From Prevotella sp. (lineage in GTDB: Bacteria > Bacteroidota > Bacteroidia > Bacteroidales > Bacteroidaceae), in assembly GCA_017651265.1 (NCBI GenBank), contig JAGCDO010000039.1, positions 46,305-110,304 of the forward strand: DNA of 64,000 nucleotides, given 5' to 3'. Each line of letters begins with the position of its first letter. Position 1 is the first letter of the stretch. Both the position numbers and the translations under genes were made by a program. Below, piece by piece: positions 49,873 through 58,914 of this stretch. Below the pieces are notes generated by a model. The model had not been told where the DNA came from and did no database searches. It saw only the letters and a program-made list of their open reading frames with translations.

Positions 49873-50946
49873 ATGCTTAATTTTACAGTCGGTCCTGTTA
49901 TGTCGAGTGAAGCCGTAAGGGCAATCGGGGCTGAGCAGGTACCATATTTCAGAACGCCGGAGTTTTCAGAACTGATGTTCGAGAATGAAAGGTTGGTAAA
50001 AAAGTTTGCCAAGGCAGAAGAAAATGCCCGTGTGGTGTTTATCACAGGGTCGGGTACTGCATCCATGGAAGCTTCAGTAATGAATGTCTTTTCAGATAAA
50101 GACAAGGTTTTGGTTATCAACGGCGGTAGCTTCGGTCATCGATTCTGCGAGATTTGCGAAATCCATGACATCCCATTTACAGAGATTCGTCCTGACTTCG
50201 GGCGAGGCGTAACAGCAGAGATGCTGGCTCCTTATGAGGGACAGGGCTATACAGGCTTCTTGGTGAATCTGGATGAGACATCAACAGGTGTTCTGTACGA
50301 CATCCAGTTAATTAGTGATTTTTGTAAGCGTAATGGAATCTTCCTTGTGGTTGATTCTATCAGTTCTTTCCTATGTGATCCGTTCAATATGAGAGAATTG
50401 GATGTACAAGTGATGATTACAGGTTCTCAGAAGGCTTTGGCATGTCCTCCTGGCATATCCTTGATCGTCTTGTCTGAAAAGGCTGTAAAGCGGGTTAACG
50501 CTAATCACGTGAAGTCTTTGTACTTTGATTTGAAAGCCGCGTTGAAGAATGGTGAAAGAGGGCAGACTCCTTTCACTTGTGCCGTCGGTATTCTCAGGCA
50601 GATCAATATGCGTCTTAAGGAAATAGAAGCGGCAGGTGGTGTTGAGAGTGAGAATAAGAAGATAGGCGACTTGGCACAGGATTTCCGGAATAAGATTAAA
50701 GGCCTGCCTTTTGAAATTGTCTCTAATTCTCTGCCCAATGCCGTAACTCCCTTGCATCCAACAACAGCTTCCGCTTACGACATCTTCACAGTTTTGAAGG
50801 ATGAGTATGGTATATGGATTTGTCCCAACGGTGGTGATCTGAAGGATAAGGTATTCCGCGTCGGACATATTGGTGCATTGACAAAAGAGAATAATACAAC
50901 CTTAGTCAATGCTTTCAAAGATCTTCAGAAGAGAGGAATCATTTAA
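49873..50946 (+). CDS. Class V PLP aminotransferase, PhnW/serine-pyruvate-transaminase-like
   Basis: 357 residues. It starts with [19 protein letters not shown], a PhnW/SPT-type N-terminus. [53 protein letters not shown] (in parts: [12 protein letters not shown] lysine in [11 protein letters not shown]) and FRVGHIG follow. PhnW interconverts 2-aminoethylphosphonate and phosphonoacetaldehyde; others act on Ala/Ser/glyoxylate. No PEP mutase gene was found, so a phosphonate role is not supported. It probably makes the amine of a head group activated by the fused cytidylyltransferase 6 bp downstream. Confidence 0.85.
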   Translation: MLNFTVGPVMSSEAVRAIGAEQVPYFRTPEFSELMFENERLVKKFAKAEENARVVFITGSGTASMEASVMNVFSDKDKVLVINGGSFGHRFCEICEIHDIPFTEIRPDFGRGVTAEMLAPYEGQGYTGFLVNLDETSTGVLYDIQLISDFCKRNGIFLVVDSISSFLCDPFNMRELDVQVMITGSQKALACPPGISLIVLSEKAVKRVNANHVKSLYFDLKAALKNGERGQTPFTCAVGILRQINMRLKEIEAAGGVESENKKIGDLAQDFRNKIKGLPFEIVSNSLPNAVTPLHPTTASAYDIFTVLKDEYGIWICPNGGDLKDKVFRVGHIGALTKENNTTLVNAFKDLQKRGII

Positions 50947-50952
50947 ACATAT

Positions 50953-52281
50953 ATGAAGAAGGTCATCACATACGGCACCTACGACTTGCTCCATTACGGA
51001 CATATACGCCTACTGGAACGTGCCAAGGCTTTAGGAGACTACCTGATAGTGGGCGTAACAGCCGAGGGTTTTGATATGGCCAGAGGCAAAATCAATGTTC
51101 AGCAGTCTTTGATGGAGCGCATGGAAGCTGTTAAGGCTACTGGTATAGCAGACGAGGTGATTGTAGAGGAATACGAGGGTCAGAAGATTGACGACATTAT
51201 CAGATACGATGTGGATGTCTTTGCCATCGGTTCCGACTGGAAAGGAAAGTTCGACTATCTTAACGAATTCTGTCAGGTTGTATATTTAGAAAGGACAGCT
51301 GGCGTTTCCAGTACAGAACTGAGGTCTCATGATAATTCCATCAAGATAGGAATCGTTGGTGACGAGCATGAGTTTAATCTCATTGAGAAGTTCGAGAGAG
51401 AAAGCCATTTTGTGAATGGTGCTACCATAGAAGGTATTTGTGTACCTAAAACAGCTAGCCTTACTGAGAATCTTATGAATTTGCCTATCGTCACATCAGA
51501 TTATTCGGTATTGATTGACAAGGTAGATGCCGTGTATATCATCTCAAAACTGGAGAATCATTATGAACAGATCAGGTTCGCTTTAGAGAAGGGGAAACAT
51601 GTTCTTTGTGAATCACCTTTGACTAAGACACTGGCAGAATGGGATGAGTTATCGAATTTGGCCAAAAGTAAGGGATTAGTTTTAATGGATGCTATTAGAA
51701 CAGCCTTCTCCATGGCATATTACCGTATGCTTTTATTGATTAAGAGTGGTCGCATTGGAGATGTGGTTTCCGTTGATGCATCATGTAGCAGTTTGCGTGA
51801 AGTAAATACGGATGCTGTCGGTAGTCTGTGTTCATGGGGACCCAATGCTATGCTCCCCGTCTTCCAAATATTGGGGACAGATTATGTAAGTAAACAGATA
51901 CAGTCGTTGATTGTAGATAAGGAGAAGTTATACGATTCCTTCACGAAGATTTCATTTATTTATCCTCATGCCGTAGCTTCTATAAAAGTAGGTAAGGGTG
52001 TGAAGACTGAAGGAGAATTGGTCGTTTCTGGTACTACTGGATATATCTATGTGCCTGCCCCTTGGTGGAAGATGGACTATTTTGAAATTCGACGAGAAGA
52101 TCCCACTCTGAACAAACGGTACTTCTATCAGTTGGATGGGGAAGGTATACGTTATGAGATAGTGTCTTTCCTTAAGGCCATACGGAAGGGGAATGTAATG
52201 AACTATATTAGCAAGCCTATATCTCAGGCAATTGTGTCAGAATTTGAAAATTTTTACAATAACAAAGTTGTTAAATTATAG
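50953..52281 (+). CDS. Fused cytidylyltransferase (TagD-like) and Gfo/Idh/MocA-type dehydrogenase
   Basis: 442 residues. Residues 1-130 are a glycerol-3-phosphate-cytidylyltransferase-like domain: GTYDLLHYGHIRLLERAK (HxGH), SLMERMEAV, and GVSSTELR at its end. Residues about 132-440 are a Gfo/Idh/MocA-like domain: KIGIVGDEHEFNLI, VYIISKLENHYEQIRFALEKGKHVLCESPLTK in parts (HVLCESPLTKT carries the usual E-K-P-like lysine region, with Ser in place of Lys), and PAPWWKMDYFEI. Fusion of these two activities is unusual. It may both oxidise or reduce and CTP-activate a polyol-phosphate precursor. The following LicD start overlaps no coding sequence and is 4 bp downstream. Confidence 0.88.
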   Translation: MKKVITYGTYDLLHYGHIRLLERAKALGDYLIVGVTAEGFDMARGKINVQQSLMERMEAVKATGIADEVIVEEYEGQKIDDIIRYDVDVFAIGSDWKGKFDYLNEFCQVVYLERTAGVSSTELRSHDNSIKIGIVGDEHEFNLIEKFERESHFVNGATIEGICVPKTASLTENLMNLPIVTSDYSVLIDKVDAVYIISKLENHYEQIRFALEKGKHVLCESPLTKTLAEWDELSNLAKSKGLVLMDAIRTAFSMAYYRMLLLIKSGRIGDVVSVDASCSSLREVNTDAVGSLCSWGPNAMLPVFQILGTDYVSKQIQSLIVDKEKLYDSFTKISFIYPHAVASIKVGKGVKTEGELVVSGTTGYIYVPAPWWKMDYFEIRREDPTLNKRYFYQLDGEGIRYEIVSFLKAIRKGNVMNYISKPISQAIVSEFENFYNNKVVKL

Positions 52282-52285
52282 AGAG

Positions 52286-53107
52286 ATGAAAGAAATGTCT
52301 TTAAGGGAACTGCAGTTGTTCTCGCTGGAAATCATGAAGGATGTGCATCAATTCTGTATAGACAACCATATAGTTTATTCATTATTGGATGGCTCTTTAA
52401 TAGGGGCGATTAGGCATAAAGGCTTCATCCCTTGGGATGATGATATCGATATCGTCCTAAGAAGACCTGACTATGAACGCTTCTGTCAGACATATAAGTC
52501 AGACAAATACAAACTAAAATGCAGAGAGAATAATCCTGATTGTATGGTTCCATTTGCACGCGTTTATGATGATCAAAGAACTGTTATCAAAACAACTGCA
52601 CCTTGGTGTAATGATGAGGTCGGAGTCTGGATCGATGTAGTACCAGCAGATTGTGTGATAGAAGATCTAAACGACTTTGAAAAGTATTATAACAAAAGTA
52701 GAGTGTTGTGGATACGGTCTGGGACATCCCGTACTGCTCGCTGTCCTTTCTTGTGGGATAAACCATTGATATATAACCTGAAGTTATTAATAAAAAAAAT
52801 ATACTTTCTTAATGGGAACAGAACAGACTATTATGTAAAGAAGGTAATAAATCGAGCAAAGGCAATAAAGTGGGGTGATACTAAGTTTTGGGGGCAGTTA
52901 ACCACTATGGGAGATAATATTAAAGGGCATCATCGAATAGATATTTTTAAATCTTGTGAACTGAAGCCTTTTGAGGACACAGAATTCTGTGTTATGAATG
53001 GTTATGATGAATATCTGCGTGATAACTATCGTGACTACATGCAATTACCACCGCCTGAGAAGCGCAAACAACATTATTCTTTGAGGACAAAGTTCTATTG
53101 GAAATAA
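52286..53107 (+). CDS. LicD-family phosphotransferase 2
   Basis: 273 residues from ATG at 52286, chosen over an upstream in-frame ATG at 52232 that overlaps the fused gene by 50 bp. [20 protein letters not shown] is the LicD signature with the acidic metal site, and YMQLPPPEKRKQHY is the C-terminal element. It is related to the LicD at 49083 but clearly diverged, so the two may attach different groups or act at different sites. Confidence 0.9.
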   Translation: MKEMSLRELQLFSLEIMKDVHQFCIDNHIVYSLLDGSLIGAIRHKGFIPWDDDIDIVLRRPDYERFCQTYKSDKYKLKCRENNPDCMVPFARVYDDQRTVIKTTAPWCNDEVGVWIDVVPADCVIEDLNDFEKYYNKSRVLWIRSGTSRTARCPFLWDKPLIYNLKLLIKKIYFLNGNRTDYYVKKVINRAKAIKWGDTKFWGQLTTMGDNIKGHHRIDIFKSCELKPFEDTEFCVMNGYDEYLRDNYRDYMQLPPPEKRKQHYSLRTKFYWK

Positions 53108-53199
53108 TAACTTTTGTAAAGCAACACATGGGAACTACGGTTTCCCAACCGAAAAAAGGAATTACCTATTTGTATTCTATAAGTATGAATAATAGTTGA

Positions 53200-53994
53200 A
53201 TGAATAAGATACTTCTATTCCTGTTAGTTTCGGTTTTTGTGTCTTTGAGATGTGTGTCTCAGAGCAAGGGGGATTACAGTTTTGTTGTTTCTACTTGGAA
53301 CATAGGACATTTTGCTAATGGGAAGAAGAACCACTCGCTGATAAACAGCAGCCAATACCAATCGAAACTTAAAGGACTTCATGATATACTGACAGATTCG
53401 ATAGGGGCAGATATTATGTGTCTGAATGAGTACAGTCATGTGCTTGGAACTGATCAGAACAAGAAGAAAAGACTATCAAAAAAGGTACTTTTGAATAAAT
53501 TCAAGATAAAGAAAGAAGGAAGACTAGCGGGATTCAGTTGTAATTCTATCTTCAGCAACTTAAAAGTAAAAAATGTAAAGGAGTGTCCTTTTAATAGCAG
53601 CAAATCTTATCTTGCTGAGACACCAAGAGCCGCCAATTATTATTATCTATGTGGTGATCTGTATGTAAACGGTGTAGTCGTTAAACTGGTTTGTGCCCAT
53701 ACAACAAGTAGCGCAATAAGGATATGTAGGGCTCAAATTAATGAACTGATAAAGAAATTTGAAGGGTATGACCGGGTAATTATGTGTGGTGACTGGAACA
53801 CGACAAACTACTCTCAGTTCAAGATCGCAGGGTATTCTATGGCAAATGATGGTTCAATCATCACATATCCGAAGAAATCTTATGCCTTGGATAACATTGT
53901 CGTGAAAGGCTTGGAAATTAGTGATGTAAGAGTGGTAAAAACAGATCTCAGCGATCACTATCCTTTAGTATGCAGGGTATCATTTAAAAAATGA
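53200..53994 (+). CDS. Secreted endonuclease/exonuclease/phosphatase-family protein
   Basis: 264 residues with signal peptide 1-20 (CVS|QS). EEP fold motifs: STWNIGHF, IMCLNEYSHV (metal Glu), VCAHTT, MCGDWNTTNYSQF (catalytic Asp and Asn), and SDHYPLVCRV (catalytic Asp-His). Such proteins hydrolyse phosphodiester or phosphomonoester bonds, in DNA or in lipids and sugars. Its place in a locus with phosphodiester-linked substituents suggests turnover of the polymer or its lipid carrier (inference). Confidence 0.85.
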   Translation: MNKILLFLLVSVFVSLRCVSQSKGDYSFVVSTWNIGHFANGKKNHSLINSSQYQSKLKGLHDILTDSIGADIMCLNEYSHVLGTDQNKKKRLSKKVLLNKFKIKKEGRLAGFSCNSIFSNLKVKNVKECPFNSSKSYLAETPRAANYYYLCGDLYVNGVVVKLVCAHTTSSAIRICRAQINELIKKFEGYDRVIMCGDWNTTNYSQFKIAGYSMANDGSIITYPKKSYALDNIVVKGLEISDVRVVKTDLSDHYPLVCRVSFKK

Positions 53995-54009
53995 CCTGCC
54001 TATATTTTT

Positions 54010-54153
54010 ATGGTATCAGTTATCATTCCTGTCTATGGGGTGGCAGTATTTATAGAGCGTTTCCTGTGGTCTGTAATCAATCAGACATACGGAATCATTA
54101 AGAAAGTTGAACCAGTATTCAAAACAGAGAACAACCTATGTATAAGTCTTTAA
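54010..54153 (+). pseudogene. Remnant of a GT2-family glycosyltransferase
   Basis: A 47-codon frame beginning MVSVIIPVYGVAVFIERFLW and SVINQTYG, the classic N-terminus of GT2 glycosyltransferases. The expected continuation (EIIVVDDGS-like) is missing; after QTYG the frame reads unrelated sequence and stops at 54151, overlapping the start of the next gene at 54138. It looks like the 5' scar of a deletion that removed the rest of the gene. Confidence 0.75.
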
Positions 54154-54782
54154 TTAAGCGAACTCTGGACTTTTGCTTCTCTTTAGTCACACTAATCTGT
54201 ATCAGTCCTATCTTGTTGGTGGTGACAATCTGGTTGGAGATAGCCAACAAGGGAGCAGGGGCATTTTTCCTACAGGAAAGGCCAGGGAAAAATGCCAAGA
54301 TCTTTAAGGTTATAAAATTTAAGACGATGACAGACGAGCGGGATGCAGATGGAAAATTGCTTCCTGATGCTCAACGACTGACAAAAGTTGGTAGGTTTGT
54401 TCGTTCATTGTCACTTGATGAATTACCACAATTGTTCAATGTTTTGAAGGGGGATATGGCTTTGATAGGTCCACGTCCACTATTGGTCTCCTTCCTTCCT
54501 CTTTATACGAAAGAGCAAGCTCGTCGTCATGAAGTAAGACCAGGGATTACAGGTTGGGCACAAGTGCATGGTAGGAACCTTCTGAAACTTAGTAAGAAGT
54601 TTGAATATGATGTGTGGTATGTTGATCATTGCTCGTTCATAGTAGATTTGAAGATAATATACTTGACAATAGTCAACATCATCCGAAGAAAGGATGTAGG
54701 AGAGGGTGGAGCAAATATGCCTGAGGTTGATGATTTGAACTTTCACATACGTCTTCACCCGGAAGAACAGGTAAATCCATAG
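54138..54782 (+). CDS. Initiating sugar-phosphate transferase (polyisoprenyl-phosphate, PglC/WcaJ-like)
   Basis: 214 residues. One N-terminal membrane helix (FCFSLVTLICISPILLVVTI) precedes the catalytic domain: QERPGKNAKIFKVIKFKTM, RSLSLDELPQLFNVLKGDM and GPRPLLVSFLPLYTKEQ, all signatures of small monotopic phosphoglycosyl transferases. It transfers a sugar-1-phosphate from a UDP-sugar to undecaprenyl phosphate, which starts repeat-unit assembly. The acetyltransferase that follows 12 bp later often pairs with it. Confidence 0.93.
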   Translation: MYKSLIKRTLDFCFSLVTLICISPILLVVTIWLEIANKGAGAFFLQERPGKNAKIFKVIKFKTMTDERDADGKLLPDAQRLTKVGRFVRSLSLDELPQLFNVLKGDMALIGPRPLLVSFLPLYTKEQARRHEVRPGITGWAQVHGRNLLKLSKKFEYDVWYVDHCSFIVDLKIIYLTIVNIIRRKDVGEGGANMPEVDDLNFHIRLHPEEQVNP

Positions 54783-54794
54783 AAGAGATTATAG

Positions 54795-55469
54795 ATGAAA
54801 ACTAAGGTTATTATTATTGGTGGTAGAGGTACTGCCGTCGTGATTGCAGAGCAGTTGATAGATGCTATAGAGCGATATCATTACGATGCAGAACTTATCG
54901 GATTTGCATTTGATGATCCCGATATGACAGAGGTGATAGACATGCCCATATTATGTCATTCGTATGAGGTGTTGGATAAATATGGCAAATATGATGACGT
55001 GAAATTTATATATCAGTTATATCGGCCTGATTTAATAAAAGTGAGGAGCGAACTTCGCGATAGCTTTAATATCCCATTGGAAAAGTATATGAATTTCATT
55101 CATCCTACTGCCTATGTTGCGCATAGCGCGAAGTTGGGGTTCGGTAATGTGCTGTTAGCAAATACTGTAATAAACAGCCATGCAGTCATTGGTAACTTCA
55201 ATACGTTTAATTCGGGAGATTTAGTAGGCCATGATACCGTTATCGGAGATAGCAATTATAGTGCTGCTCAAGTTTGTATAGGAAGTGGCCTTCATATAGG
55301 TAATATGAACTTTCTCGGTTTGAACTGTAGTTTGAGGAATGAACTCACTATTGGTAATGAGTGCATTGTTGGTATGGCATCAAATGTTACTCGTAGTCTT
55401 CATGACAAATCCATTGTGTATGGCAATCCTGCAAGAGAAAAGGAACAACTAAATAATATAATAAGATAG
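54795..55469 (+). CDS. NeuD/PglD-like sugar acetyltransferase
   Basis: 224 residues. An N-terminal Rossmann-like domain (KVIIIGGRGTAVVIAEQL) is followed by hexapeptide repeats (VAHSAKLGFGNVLLANTVI, FNSGDLVGHDTVIGD, IGNMNFLGLNCSL) and a C-terminal YGNPAREKEQ. The catalytic His is likely in GDLVGHDT. This architecture is that of PglD/NeuD N-acetyltransferases. It may acetylate an amino sugar for the first residue of the repeat unit. It is 2 bp before the MaoC-like gene. Confidence 0.85.
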   Translation: MKTKVIIIGGRGTAVVIAEQLIDAIERYHYDAELIGFAFDDPDMTEVIDMPILCHSYEVLDKYGKYDDVKFIYQLYRPDLIKVRSELRDSFNIPLEKYMNFIHPTAYVAHSAKLGFGNVLLANTVINSHAVIGNFNTFNSGDLVGHDTVIGDSNYSAAQVCIGSGLHIGNMNFLGLNCSLRNELTIGNECIVGMASNVTRSLHDKSIVYGNPAREKEQLNNIIR

Positions 55470-55471
55470 TT

Positions 55472-55936
55472 ATGAATCAATCAGTGTTAGGCCTCTACTA
55501 TGAGGATTTTGAGGTAGGTGAGGAGATAAAACACTCGCTATCCAAAACGATTTTTGAGAGTGATAACAATTTTTTCAGTCTGATGACGATGAATCATCAT
55601 CCTGTTCATACAAACTTAGACTATGCCAGTCACAACCAGCATGGGAAGATTCTCGTGGTTGGAACTTTGGTGTTTTCATTGGCCGTTGGTATTACTGTAC
55701 CCGATGTGAGCGGAAAGGCCATTGCCAATCTCGATTATGAGGGTATTAAACACTTGAACCCTGTTTTTATTGGTGATACTATCTATGTAAGAACAAAAGT
55801 ACTTGACAAGAGAGAGTCAAAGAGTAAGAATGATCGTGGAATCATTTATGTTGAATCAATTACATATAATCAAAATGGTGTGGATGTCTTATCATTCCGT
55901 CGTCATGTTTTAGTAAAAAAAAGAAATAATGGATAA
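55472..55936 (+). CDS. MaoC-like (hot-dog fold) hydratase/dehydratase
   Basis: 154 residues. A hot-dog domain with the hydratase motif in MNHHPVHTNLDYASHN (Asp/His type, variant) and VVGTLVFSLAVGI. Family members hydrate enoyl-CoA or mesaconyl-CoA-like thioesters. It overlaps the CitE-like lyase gene by 8 bp; MaoC and CitE-like genes together are known from mesaconyl/beta-methylmalyl-CoA chemistry. Here they sit in a polysaccharide locus, so they may make an unusual hydroxy-dicarboxylic acyl donor (inference). Confidence 0.85.
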   Translation: MNQSVLGLYYEDFEVGEEIKHSLSKTIFESDNNFFSLMTMNHHPVHTNLDYASHNQHGKILVVGTLVFSLAVGITVPDVSGKAIANLDYEGIKHLNPVFIGDTIYVRTKVLDKRESKSKNDRGIIYVESITYNQNGVDVLSFRRHVLVKKRNNG

Positions 55937-56819
55937 CCAAAAATATTTGATGCGTAGCTTGATGTTCGTTCCTGCGCACAATCAGAAACTACTTGACAGT
56001 TCCTTGCGTCGTGATGCAGATGTCCTCCTGCTGGACATAGAAGATTCTGTACCAGTCGTTGACAAACAGACTGCTCGAGATAATATTAAAGAGTTCGTAA
56101 CAAGGCCTGAGGCTCAGGGTAAACTTATTTACCCTCGTGTAAATGAACGTGAGAGTGGTGAATTATTAAAAGATCTTTATCAGTTAACCATCCCCGGTAT
56201 TTCTGGCTTTATGTATCCGAAATCTACTAAGGAGGAGGATGTATATTTTGTCGGCAAACTATTGGAGACAATTGAATATGAGAAGGGGATTCCCGTCGGT
56301 ACCTTTAAATTGATACCGTTGATAGAGACGGCTGGTGCTATTGTCAACATTAAAGAAATCTGTACTGCATGTACTCGTGTTATCGCAGTGGCCTTTGGTT
56401 GTGAGGACTATGTTACAGATCTAGGTGGAAAACATGATGAGCAGGGTATGAGCATCTTCTATGCCCGTAATGCCATCGTAAATGCGGCACGCGCTGCAGA
56501 GATATTGCCAATTGATACCGTACATATTAAGGTTCACGACCTGGTGGATCTGGAGAAGAACCTGATATTATCAAAGAACTTGGGCTTTGAGGGAATGTTA
56601 GTATTGAATCCCAAGGAGTTACCTTTGGTTAACCAATACTTTTCGCCGTCCGAAGAAGAGATTGCCTGGGCTGAAGAAATGGTTCAGTTAACGGAAGAGG
56701 CAAAGGCAGAAGGAAAAGGTGTTGCCGTGAAGGACAACAAGTTCATTGGTCCTCCAATGCTGAAAATGGCTGAAAAAATCATGTACAAGAATGAGATTAT
56801 CCTCTCAAGAAAAAGTTAA
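55929..56819 (+). CDS. HpcH/HpaI-CitE-family CoA-ester lyase
   Basis: 296 residues. Motifs RSLMFVPAHNQKLLDSSLRR and VLLLDIEDSVPVVDKQTAR contain the metal-binding Glu/Asp and match CitE-like lyases. FKLIPLIETAGAIVNI supplies the second acidic metal ligand, and the C-terminal GFEGMLVLNPKELPLVN fits. Reaction: cleavage or formation of a beta-hydroxyacyl-CoA such as malyl- or citramalyl-CoA. It resembles PEP-mutase relatives only in fold. It is translationally coupled with MaoC. Confidence 0.88.
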   Translation: MDNQKYLMRSLMFVPAHNQKLLDSSLRRDADVLLLDIEDSVPVVDKQTARDNIKEFVTRPEAQGKLIYPRVNERESGELLKDLYQLTIPGISGFMYPKSTKEEDVYFVGKLLETIEYEKGIPVGTFKLIPLIETAGAIVNIKEICTACTRVIAVAFGCEDYVTDLGGKHDEQGMSIFYARNAIVNAARAAEILPIDTVHIKVHDLVDLEKNLILSKNLGFEGMLVLNPKELPLVNQYFSPSEEEIAWAEEMVQLTEEAKAEGKGVAVKDNKFIGPPMLKMAEKIMYKNEIILSRKS

Positions 56820-56821
56820 AA

Positions 56822-57859
56822 ATGAGAGAATTCGGATCTGATTTTCATCAAGTAACGGATTACCAGATAAGGAATGCGTATTTAAAGGATTTATATCCTG
56901 ATGCGCACCTACTGGCTGACGGCCGTCATGGCATAGAGTCACTTATCAAACAATACAGATGGAGGCGTCTGTGGATGCCAGAGTATTTTTGCTATAATAT
57001 CATACAGTATATACAGCATAAGACAGGTGTAGAAGTCTCTTTCTATTGCGATTACCCCGGAAATGATGACAACAAGGCGATTTCCGATATTAGTTTTATG
57101 GAAGGAGACGTTCTCTTACGTATGAACTATTTCGGTCTGCGGTCTTTTAGATCAGAAAAGCATATTCCTGTTCCTGTTATTGAGGATCACTCACATGACT
57201 TAGTTGGTGATTGGGCAAGTAATAGTGATGCTGACTGGTGTATTGCTTCTCTAAGAAAAATCATACCCATTCCTGAGGGAGGTATTGTATGGTCGCCTAA
57301 AGGATACAAATTGGATTGCTATCCAGAACTGTCTTCCTCAAATATGGCATTAGCCCAGAAAAGATGGCAGGCCATGGAGGAAAAAGAAAAGTATTTAGTA
57401 GGATTGGCAGATAACAAGGAATCATTTAGAGAATTATATTTGGAAACAGAAAATGCTCTTGATGATTTGGAAATATCCTCCATAGATGAAAGGTCGAGAG
57501 ACTTTTTATATCATTTTAATCTTGATGCTTGGTATAAGGCAAAAAAAAGGAATTGGAAGGTGTTAAACGAACTTTCATCAATAAATGGTATAACAGTTCT
57601 TCTGCCAGAGGATGAGGAATTTACCCCATTCTCTTGTGTCGTTTTGTTTAAGGATCATTCGGAAAGAGAACGTATAAGAAAGAAACTAATAAAAGCATCA
57701 ATCTATCCTGCAGTTTTATGGAACGTTCCCGAAAATGTTGATCATGAAGTAAGTAGTATCAGCAAGAGGATATTGTCAATTCATTGTGATGGTAGGTATA
57801 ACGAAAGCGAAATGCAGTATTTGTTGAATACAATAAATATTATTATTCAAAATGATTAG
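56822..57859 (+). CDS. DegT/DnrJ/EryC1-like PLP-fold protein, divergent
   Basis: 345 residues. The fold pattern resembles DegT-type aminotransferases: GRHGIESLIKQYRWRRLWMP near the N-terminus, VIEDHSHDLVGDW (Asp/His near the PLP pyridine), ASLRKIIPIPEGG with the candidate PLP lysine. It is shorter and more diverged than sugar aminotransferases. It may form an amino group on a sugar or acyl acceptor; loss of activity cannot be excluded. It starts 2 bp after the CitE-like gene and overlaps the FemAB-like gene by 8 bp. Confidence 0.65.
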   Translation: MREFGSDFHQVTDYQIRNAYLKDLYPDAHLLADGRHGIESLIKQYRWRRLWMPEYFCYNIIQYIQHKTGVEVSFYCDYPGNDDNKAISDISFMEGDVLLRMNYFGLRSFRSEKHIPVPVIEDHSHDLVGDWASNSDADWCIASLRKIIPIPEGGIVWSPKGYKLDCYPELSSSNMALAQKRWQAMEEKEKYLVGLADNKESFRELYLETENALDDLEISSIDERSRDFLYHFNLDAWYKAKKRNWKVLNELSSINGITVLLPEDEEFTPFSCVVLFKDHSERERIRKKLIKASIYPAVLWNVPENVDHEVSSISKRILSIHCDGRYNESEMQYLLNTINIIIQND

Positions 57860-58913
57860 ATTGTTAGACATATCACAAAGGGATGAGTGGGACTCCATCG
57901 TTCGCTCATTCTCTAATTATGATGTATATTATCTGAGTGGATATGTTAAGCCCTTTATGATTCATGGAGATGGGGAACCATATCTTTTATTCGTAGAAGG
58001 TCAGACATGGAAGGCCATCTACGTCTTTATGAAAAGAAAGACATTTGTCGATGGTGTATATGATGCTATAACACCATATGGATATGGTGGTGTGTTGTTT
58101 GATGGTACATATTCAAATGAGGATCTCCAGAACTTCTGGGATTCTTTCAATGAAACAATGAAGAATGAGGGCATTATTGATAATTTTGTTCGCTACCATC
58201 CAGTACTTAGAAATGCTTCTACTGCAAGAAATTTTACATCTGTCATTGACTTGGGGAAAACGATCGCCATTGACCTTAGTTCACCTGATGATATTTGGAA
58301 CAACATGACCTCTAAAAAAAGAGGAAAAATAAGGAAGGCCGAAAAGAATGGCATTGAGGTTCATCATGGTCAAGGTCTTGATCTATTTCATGAGTTTCTT
58401 CCTATCTATAATGCAACGATGGAAAAAGATGATGCAGAAACCTATTATTTCTTTGACATGCCCTTCTACGAAGCGATTCATGAGGGATTAAAGGACAATT
58501 ATGAGATGTTTTATGCAACTCTGGACGGAAAGACCATCATGATTGCTATTATGCTTTATTGCAATGGTCAGATGCACTATCATCTTTCTGGCTCCCTGAT
58601 GGAATATAGGAATTTGGAGCCCAACAACCTTCTTCTTTATAAAGCAGCACTGTGGGGATATGAACATGGTCTAAAGACACTTCATTTAGGAGGAGGTGTT
58701 GGCTCAGCCGATGATCCCTTATATACATTTAAGGCCGGTTTTAACAGAAACTCTGATTATCAATTTTCTATAGGGAAGCAAATTATTGATGCAGATATGT
58801 ATAATGAATTGGTAAGAATGAAAAAGGAAGAAGATCCACTTTTTGATGATTCGTCTCCATTCTTCCCATTATACCGTTCGGATAAGAGAATAACGAAGAA
58901 TGGGTCAGAATAG
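57852..58913 (+). CDS. FemAB/GNAT-like acyl- or aminoacyl-transferase
   Basis: 353 residues. FVRYHPVLRN, MTSKKRGKIRKAEKNGIEV and the later MLYCNGQMHYHLSGSLMEYRNLEPNNLLLYKAALWGYEHGLKTLHLGGG (in parts) match FemAB-like proteins with a double GNAT fold, such as those that attach amino acids or acyl groups to cell-wall or exopolysaccharide acceptors. Follows the DegT-like gene, whose product may supply an amine acceptor. Confidence 0.8.
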   Translation: MIRLLDISQRDEWDSIVRSFSNYDVYYLSGYVKPFMIHGDGEPYLLFVEGQTWKAIYVFMKRKTFVDGVYDAITPYGYGGVLFDGTYSNEDLQNFWDSFNETMKNEGIIDNFVRYHPVLRNASTARNFTSVIDLGKTIAIDLSSPDDIWNNMTSKKRGKIRKAEKNGIEVHHGQGLDLFHEFLPIYNATMEKDDAETYYFFDMPFYEAIHEGLKDNYEMFYATLDGKTIMIAIMLYCNGQMHYHLSGSLMEYRNLEPNNLLLYKAALWGYEHGLKTLHLGGGVGSADDPLYTFKAGFNRNSDYQFSIGKQIIDADMYNELVRMKKEEDPLFDDSSPFFPLYRSDKRITKNGSE

Positions 58914-58914
58914 T

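Noticed and set aside
49873-56819. Phosphonate biosynthesis (PhnW-like plus a PEP-mutase-like protein)
   Set aside because: The CitE-like protein shows CoA-lyase motifs, not those of PEP mutase, and no phosphonopyruvate decarboxylase is present.
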